From: Polyangia bacterium | GTDB lineage: Bacteria > Myxococcota_A > Polyangia > Nannocystales > Nannocystaceae | DNA: 64,000 bases | Direction of reading: 5' to 3' | Assembly: GCA_030424595.1 (NCBI GenBank) | Contig: JAUHWG010000023.1 | Coordinates: forward strand, 1 to 64,000 | Shown: positions 59,387 to 64,000 of the stretch, one piece after another | Position numbering within the stretch: the first letter of the stretch is position 1 | Layout of the letters: the number at the start of each line of letters is the position of its first letter | Notes under the pieces: model-generated | Seen by the model: only the letters and a program-made list of their open reading frames with translations | Databases searched by the model: none | Told to the model about the DNA's origin: nothing | Made by a program: the position numbers and the translations under genes

Positions 59387-61480
59387 GTGTCCGCTCAGTC
59401 ATCGCTCACAGGCCTCATCAATGAGCTCTTCGCCTTGGCTGCTCCGCTCGTGCGACGCTGGACAGAGGAGCGGTGCCGCTTGCGTCGTGACGGCGAGGGG
59501 GCCGAGCCGTTCGTCGTCGGCGGCGAGACATGGTCGTTTGAGCAGGAGCCTGAGAGCGGGCAGGAGCTCGCGTTCACGGAGCTCGTCGGGCGGCTACGCT
59601 GCGAGATTCTCGATACCCGCTTTCGGAAGATCTTCGAGAGCGCATCGACGATCCTCGCGATCGCCAACCAGGAGCGGAGATTCGTGCTCATCAACGGCTA
59701 CGCGACGGAGATTCTCGGCTGGAGCGGCGACGAGCTGCTCAAGCGGGAGTTCATCCACCTCGTCCACCCGGATGACGTTGAGCCCACGTTGAGCAAGCTC
59801 GGAGAGCATCGCAGCGGCGATGGCACGTCGGGCTTCGAGAATCGCTACCTCTGCAAGAGCGGCGACTACGTGTGGCTGCGCTGGCACTCCGGCGTGCGTG
59901 ACGACGGCCTCATCTACGCCAGCGCCACCGAGGTCACCGCCGAGGTCGAGCACCGCCAACGCAACGCGAAGCTCGAAGAGCTCCACAGAGCGGCAGCTCG
60001 GCTCGGCAACGTCGGCGTGTACGAGGTGGATCTGCTGACGGGCTCCGCCTGGTGGAGCGACGAGGTGAAGCGCATCCACGAGGTCCCTATGGACTACGAG
60101 CCGAGGCTCGACAAGGCGATCGAGTTCTACGCCCCTGAGGCGCGCGCGGAGGTGAGAGCCTCGATCGACTACGCCGTCGCGACGGGTGGGACCTGGGACT
60201 TCGAGCTCCCCTTCATCACCGCGAAGGGGCGGCGCATCTGGGTCCGCGCCTTCGGTCGCGCCGTCTACAGCGACGGCCAGCCGATCGGGCTTCGTGGGGG
60301 TTTTCAGGAGGTCACAGCGAGGAAGGCGCAGGAGGACGCGCTCCGCGTCGCCATGAATGAAGCCAAGGAGGCCTCTGAGAGCAAGTCCTCGTTCATGGCA
60401 TCGATGAGCCACGAGATCCGCAACCCCGTGAGCGGGCTAATGGGCGTGCTCCGACTCTTGGCGCAGACAGAGCTGACCGACCATCAACGCCGCCTCGTCC
60501 GCCTCATGGAGGACTCCGGCGCCACGCTGACCACGCTGCTCGACCGCGTGCTCAACCTCAATCGGCTGGAGTCCGACCAGGGCGAGGTCAACTATCAGCC
60601 GGTCGACATCGCCGACCTCTGCCGACGATCCCTGGAGGCCATGTCGGCGATGCGGCCTGACCTGGCGACCTCGGTCGACGCGCCTGAGGCTTTGTGGGTC
60701 CTCAGCGACGCCGCGAGCGTTCGCCAGATCGTCGACAACCTTGTCTCGAACGCGCTCAGATACACACCCAAGGGCAGCGTTCGCGTCGCGGTGCGTGAGC
60801 TCGACGGAGTCCAGCTCATCTCCGTCGCTGACACCGGCGTGGGCATCGACCCGTCGAAGGTTGAGGCCATATTCCGTCGTTTTTACCGTGAGCCTACATC
60901 GCCGAGCGGAGGCTATATGGGCGGTACGGGGCTGGGGCTGTCAATCGCGCAGCAGATCGCCGAGTTGCTGGGCGGCTCACTGACCGTGGAGTCTTCTCCT
61001 GGAGAAGGCAGCACCTTTACGTTGCGAACCTCCTTCGCCTCCGCTCAGCCCTGCGACCCCACGGACATACCGCAGACGCGCGCCGCTCCACTCCCGCCAG
61101 GCCTGCGCGTTTTGGTCGTCGAGGATGAGGCCGTCAACCGCTTCGTGATGTGCCAAATCCTCGAGCAGTGGGGGGTGAAGTTCTTCGAAGGGCGAGACGG
61201 TCTCGAGGCGTTGGAGATGGTCCAGCGCGTGGATCCAGACGTCGTGCTCATGGACTGTGTGATGCCCTCCCTGGACGGCTGGGAGGCTACTCGGAGACTG
61301 CGCGAGCGAGGGTTCAAGAAGCCGGTGATCGCGCTCACAGGGAGCGCGACCGAGGTTGATATTCGCCGCGCGTTCGAGGCTGGCATGAACGACCATATCG
61401 CCAAACCATGTCTTCCCGAGACTCTGCAAGCGTGCCTGTCCTATTGGACGACAGGCCCCGCGGTCGAGGAATGCGAGTAG
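59387..61480 (+). CDS. Hybrid histidine kinase (PAS-PAS-HK-REC)
   Basis: 697 aa from GTG 59387 (TTG 59378 also in frame; the frame is open further upstream but that part is the repeat element). PAS 1 at about 75-190 (KIFESASTILAIANQERRFV), PAS 2 at about 200-320 (ARLGNVGVYEVDLLTG), HisKA with ASMSHEIRNPVSGLMGVLRL, HATPase with NALRYTP, VADTGVGIDP and GGTGLGLSIA, then a receiver (VLVVEDEAVNRF, acceptor in DVVLMDCVMPSLDGW, KPCLP). No membrane segments, so it is a cytoplasmic sensor. All catalytic residues are intact. Its output partner is not in the window. Confidence 0.92.
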   Translation: MSAQSSLTGLINELFALAAPLVRRWTEERCRLRRDGEGAEPFVVGGETWSFEQEPESGQELAFTELVGRLRCEILDTRFRKIFESASTILAIANQERRFVLINGYATEILGWSGDELLKREFIHLVHPDDVEPTLSKLGEHRSGDGTSGFENRYLCKSGDYVWLRWHSGVRDDGLIYASATEVTAEVEHRQRNAKLEELHRAAARLGNVGVYEVDLLTGSAWWSDEVKRIHEVPMDYEPRLDKAIEFYAPEARAEVRASIDYAVATGGTWDFELPFITAKGRRIWVRAFGRAVYSDGQPIGLRGGFQEVTARKAQEDALRVAMNEAKEASESKSSFMASMSHEIRNPVSGLMGVLRLLAQTELTDHQRRLVRLMEDSGATLTTLLDRVLNLNRLESDQGEVNYQPVDIADLCRRSLEAMSAMRPDLATSVDAPEALWVLSDAASVRQIVDNLVSNALRYTPKGSVRVAVRELDGVQLISVADTGVGIDPSKVEAIFRRFYREPTSPSGGYMGGTGLGLSIAQQIAELLGGSLTVESSPGEGSTFTLRTSFASAQPCDPTDIPQTRAAPLPPGLRVLVVEDEAVNRFVMCQILEQWGVKFFEGRDGLEALEMVQRVDPDVVLMDCVMPSLDGWEATRRLRERGFKKPVIALTGSATEVDIRRAFEAGMNDHIAKPCLPETLQACLSYWTTGPAVEECE

Positions 61481-61562
61481 ACGGGCCGCTATGCCCGGCG
61501 CGAGGGCGCCTCAACGTGGACGCGGACACGGCCATCGATCAGGGCCAGTACTGGCCGCCGCC

Positions 61563-62369
61563 TCAGCTCTCGACCGGGACCCCGAGCAGATAGCTCCCCA
61601 CGACCTTGCCCTTGACGTCCTTGGCCGGGCCTTTCTCCCAGCGATACTCGGGATCGTCCAAGCCCTCGAGGAGCTCATCGAGGTCGTCGGGGCCGTAGAT
61701 GCGGGGCGCAGAGGCATGTCCGTCCCAGGCGTAGAAGAGCGGGACCAGGGGAATGAGGTAGGTGAAGACGAGCTGGCGGCCGGTCACAGGCCGGATGAAG
61801 GGGGTCTGGATGAGCGCGAGCAGGAACACCAGCGGGAGGGCGATGGGCATCGTCACCAGCCATAGTGCCCAGTGCATCGGCGGGCCCATCTCGTAGACCA
61901 AGAGCGGCTGGCGCGTGTCGTGGGCGGACCTCAAGATCGCGCGCGCTTGCTCCGGTCGCATGTGGTGAAAGCAGTTCGACATGGTCTTGAGGCCGGCCGG
62001 CGCGTCCCCCAAGGCGGTCGCGTCGACGGGGGTCTCGGCGTAGCGAAGCTGGGGCGTCGCGGCGTCGTTGAAGCGGCGGACAGCGTCTCGGTTGGGGAAG
62101 AGGTCGGTCATCGTCAGGCCGACATGCTGCATCTGCGGATCCTCGTGCAGCTGAGCGAGCACCTCGGGCATGACCCCGCCGCCCCCGGAGCCGAGGTCGA
62201 CGATGCGATCGAGGCCCCGGTCTTTGAGCACCCCGCCCACGAGATTCGAGAGCACCGCTCGCACGCCCATGAAACGCGCGATGATGACGATGTTGTTCGT
62301 CATGCAGGTGCGAAGCCACGACGGAAAGGCGTCGAGGTCCTCGAATTCGAGCAGGTGAACGCGTTTCAT
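61563..62369 (-). CDS. SAM-dependent methyltransferase-like protein with membrane segments
   Basis: 268 aa. Class I motif I is clear (DRIVDLGSGGGGVMPEVLAQ), followed by VGLTMTDLFPNRDAVRRF and a post-motif helix with SNCFHHMRPEQARAIL, as in O/C-methyltransferases. Residues about 165-215 form two hydrophobic helices (LWLVTMPIALPLVFLLALIQ and LVFTYLIPLVPLFYAW), which suggests a lipid substrate. The protein is probably membrane-associated in the cytoplasm. Monocistronic, convergent with the hybrid kinase gene. Confidence 0.85.
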   Translation of the reverse strand: MKRVHLLEFEDLDAFPSWLRTCMTNNIVIIARFMGVRAVLSNLVGGVLKDRGLDRIVDLGSGGGGVMPEVLAQLHEDPQMQHVGLTMTDLFPNRDAVRRFNDAATPQLRYAETPVDATALGDAPAGLKTMSNCFHHMRPEQARAILRSAHDTRQPLLVYEMGPPMHWALWLVTMPIALPLVFLLALIQTPFIRPVTGRQLVFTYLIPLVPLFYAWDGHASAPRIYGPDDLDELLEGLDDPEYRWEKGPAKDVKGKVVGSYLLGVPVES

Positions 62370-62395
62370 AGCCGGCCCCGAGCGAGACTAGCAGC

Positions 62396-62426
62396 CAGGG
62401 GACCGCCCCCGAAGGGCGATCCCCTG
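62396..62426. other. Strong hairpin in the divergent intergenic region
   Basis: CAGGGGACCGCCC and GGGCGATCCCCTG form a 13-bp stem with one mismatch and loop CCGAA. It sits 27 bp upstream of the methyltransferase ATG, between divergent genes, so it is unlikely to be a terminator for either. The rest of 62427-62668 shows nothing. Confidence 0.5.
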
Positions 62427-62668
62427 CGTACGTGCGAGTACCGCGGTGTCGCTGCCGTGGGTGTCGCGGGGGCTACGCTGACGCCGCAGACGTGCTCGAA
62501 CGAGCAGGACCGATCACCTCTGCGCCAAGACCCCGTCGGGTCCGCGGTAGCGGTGCTTCTCGTGCATCGGAGGGCGCCCGGACGCGAGCGCGGACGCGCG
62601 AGGACCCCAGGTCGAAGCCGCGCGACCGGCGTGGTGACACCTGCAGCCCCCTCCGGTGTTCAAGGGGC

Positions 62669-63958
62669 ATGACCACGGAAACTGCCCCCTTGGGAGGGGT
62701 CCAAAGGACGCAGAGGCGGCGAGCCCTCGCGCGAGCGCTGCTCCTCCTCAGCCTCGCGCCGCTCATGGCCTGCGAGGAGTCGCCACCCTGCCCTGGCCTC
62801 CCGGAGACCATCCCCTCCGACTGGGGGACGATCCCCGAGGGCCTGGACACCGCGGCCTGGGACGCCGCGATCACCGAGCACATGCGCGAGGGCTGCATCC
62901 CCGCGCTCTCGGTCGCGGTCGTCGACGGTGACCGCGAGCTCCTCAGCGCGGCCTGGGGCTACGCCGATGTCGACGCGCGGATCCCGGCGACGGTCGAGAC
63001 CCCCTTCATGCTCGCCTCGGTGTCGAAGGCGGTCGACGCCCTCGCCATCCTCGCCGCCCGCGATGAGGGGCTGCTGGAGCTCGACGATCCGATCTCCGAG
63101 CTGGTCGACCTGCCGATCCGCAACCTCCGGATCAACCTCGGCGACGCGCCGCCGATCCGCCTCCACCACCTCGCGACCCACTCGAGCGGGATCCAGGACA
63201 ACTGGGACGTGCTCGACGCGACCTACAAGCCGGGGGATCCCGAGGAGGCGCTCGGCTCCTTCCTCGCCGACTACCTCCTCGCCGACGGCCGCCACTTCTC
63301 CAGGCGCAAGAACTTCTACGCCTGGCCCGCGGGGCGCGAGTGGTTCTACAGCAACGTCGGCGCCGCCCTGGCGGCCTACGGCGTCGAGGTCCGCGCTGGC
63401 GTCCCCTACGACGTGTTCTGCAGGTCGCGGATCTTCGAGCCGCTCGGGCTCGAGCATACGGGATGGTTCCTCCGCGACTTCGACGATCCCACAGCGATCG
63501 CCCGGCCCCACTCGATCACGGCCGAGGGCTGGGACGTCCAGGAGCACTACGGCTACTCGACCTGGCCTGACGGTCAGCTCAGGACGACGGCCTCCGAGCT
63601 CGGCAAGATCCTCCGCGTCAGCCTCGGCGACGGCATGGTCGACGGGGTCCGCCTCCTCAGCCCCGGCGTCCGCGAGCTCCTCAGCACGCCGCCTGTCGAC
63701 GGCCTCGACGACTGGTACATCCGCCCCTACGTCGAGGCGCAGTACTTCTTCTGGTTCGGCATGACCCTCGGCGATCGCTGGCTCATCGGCCATGACGGCG
63801 ACGACTTCGGCGTCTCCACCGAGATGTTCTACGACGCCGGCACCAACATCGGCGTCGTTCTCCTGGCGAACATCGGCGACGGCGAGAACGAGGGCCGCGT
63901 CCGCGAGCAGACGATGGCGATCCAGGAGCGGCTCTACGCCTTTGGAGAGGGACGATGA
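62669..63958 (+). CDS. Beta-lactamase-fold serine hydrolase lipoprotein
   Basis: 429 aa from ATG 62669. Lipobox PLMAC (Cys 35). Class C-type fold: SVSKAVDALAILAARDEGLL holds the SxxK nucleophile, EWFYSNVGAALAAYG the Tyr-x-Asn, and GHDGDDFGVSTEMFYDAG stands in for KTG. IRLHHLATHSSGIQDNWD and LEHTGWF are further family marks. It is probably a periplasmic esterase or peptidase; antibiotic hydrolysis cannot be inferred. It overlaps the next gene by 4 bp (ATGA), so an operon continues beyond the window. It is a distant relative of the hydrolase at 48453-49850, without TM tail. Confidence 0.9.
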   Translation: MTTETAPLGGVQRTQRRRALARALLLLSLAPLMACEESPPCPGLPETIPSDWGTIPEGLDTAAWDAAITEHMREGCIPALSVAVVDGDRELLSAAWGYADVDARIPATVETPFMLASVSKAVDALAILAARDEGLLELDDPISELVDLPIRNLRINLGDAPPIRLHHLATHSSGIQDNWDVLDATYKPGDPEEALGSFLADYLLADGRHFSRRKNFYAWPAGREWFYSNVGAALAAYGVEVRAGVPYDVFCRSRIFEPLGLEHTGWFLRDFDDPTAIARPHSITAEGWDVQEHYGYSTWPDGQLRTTASELGKILRVSLGDGMVDGVRLLSPGVRELLSTPPVDGLDDWYIRPYVEAQYFFWFGMTLGDRWLIGHDGDDFGVSTEMFYDAGTNIGVVLLANIGDGENEGRVREQTMAIQERLYAFGEGR

Positions 63959-64000
63959 CCCCGCTCCTCCTGGTCCTCGCCCTCAGCGATCCCTGGCAGG
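63955..64000 (+). CDS. Partial gene, N-terminus only
   Basis: ATG 63955 overlaps the stop of the serine hydrolase gene (ATGA). Only MTPLLLVLALSDPWQ is visible before the window ends. The Leu-rich start suggests a signal peptide. Nothing more can be said. Confidence 0.5.
   Translation, partial: MTPLLLVLALSDPWQ

Overview
The window is high-GC DNA with strong G/C third-position bias. It is rich in lipoproteins that carry a Ser/Thr/Gly linker followed by a cysteine-rich domain, DUF4215-type Cys repeats, Hanks-type kinases and large hybrid histidine kinases. This points to a myxobacterium, most likely suborder Nannocystineae (Plesiocystis/Enhygromyxa/Nannocystis-like); that placement is inferred from gene style only. 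No rRNA, tRNA, CRISPR, prophage or complete insertion sequence was recognised. The region reads as chromosomal accessory DNA: small operons separated by gene-poor stretches that hold minisatellites, a dispersed inverted-repeat element and 3' fragments of decayed genes.

Layout. 0-4 kb: four small proteins of one unrecognised family around an FMN reductase. 4.3-5.2 kb: an SRPBCC/ArsR operon under a promoter bracketed by two palindromes. 5.4-14.2 kb: an M19-type dipeptidase lipoprotein, a membrane Ser/Thr kinase, a TetR regulator, a response-regulator/adenylate-cyclase fusion and a hybrid histidine kinase. 14.2-27.7 kb: surface lipoproteins, an MscS channel with a broken N-terminus, an adiponutrin-like patatin, a Kef/TrkA exchanger and a pentapeptide protein, with gene remnants between them. 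27.7-30.4 kb: a two-gene SDR operon containing a 3beta-HSD-like/EthD fusion. 31.0-34.4 kb: a tightly packed operon of a caspase/legumain-fold protease with a repeated Lys/Glu tail, a degenerate ATP-grasp protein and an intact ATP-grasp ligase. 34.5-43.3 kb: a DUF4215 lipoprotein, a MepA endopeptidase, an SspB-like adaptor, AraC, VOC and PDZ proteins, and a MocR/PPOX-GNAT divergent pair. 43.5-50.6 kb: lipoproteins, a Qnr-like pentapeptide protein, an SDR, a serine hydrolase and a P-loop kinase. 50.9-57.3 kb: a tandem pair of propeller lipoproteins, a GDPD with an altered first catalytic His, an acyltransferase, an SSB-tailed OB-fold protein and a Ca-binding lipoprotein. 57.3-64 kb: a minisatellite cluster, a hybrid kinase, a methyltransferase and a second serine hydrolase.

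The strongest candidate for an undescribed system is 31.0-34.4 kb. A His/Cys protease whose own C-terminus is a string of hexapeptides offering Glu/Asp and Lys side chains is co-transcribed with an ATP-grasp ligase of the graspetide-synthetase type and a pseudo-ligase. A self-contained protease-plus-crosslinking module would fit, but this is inference.
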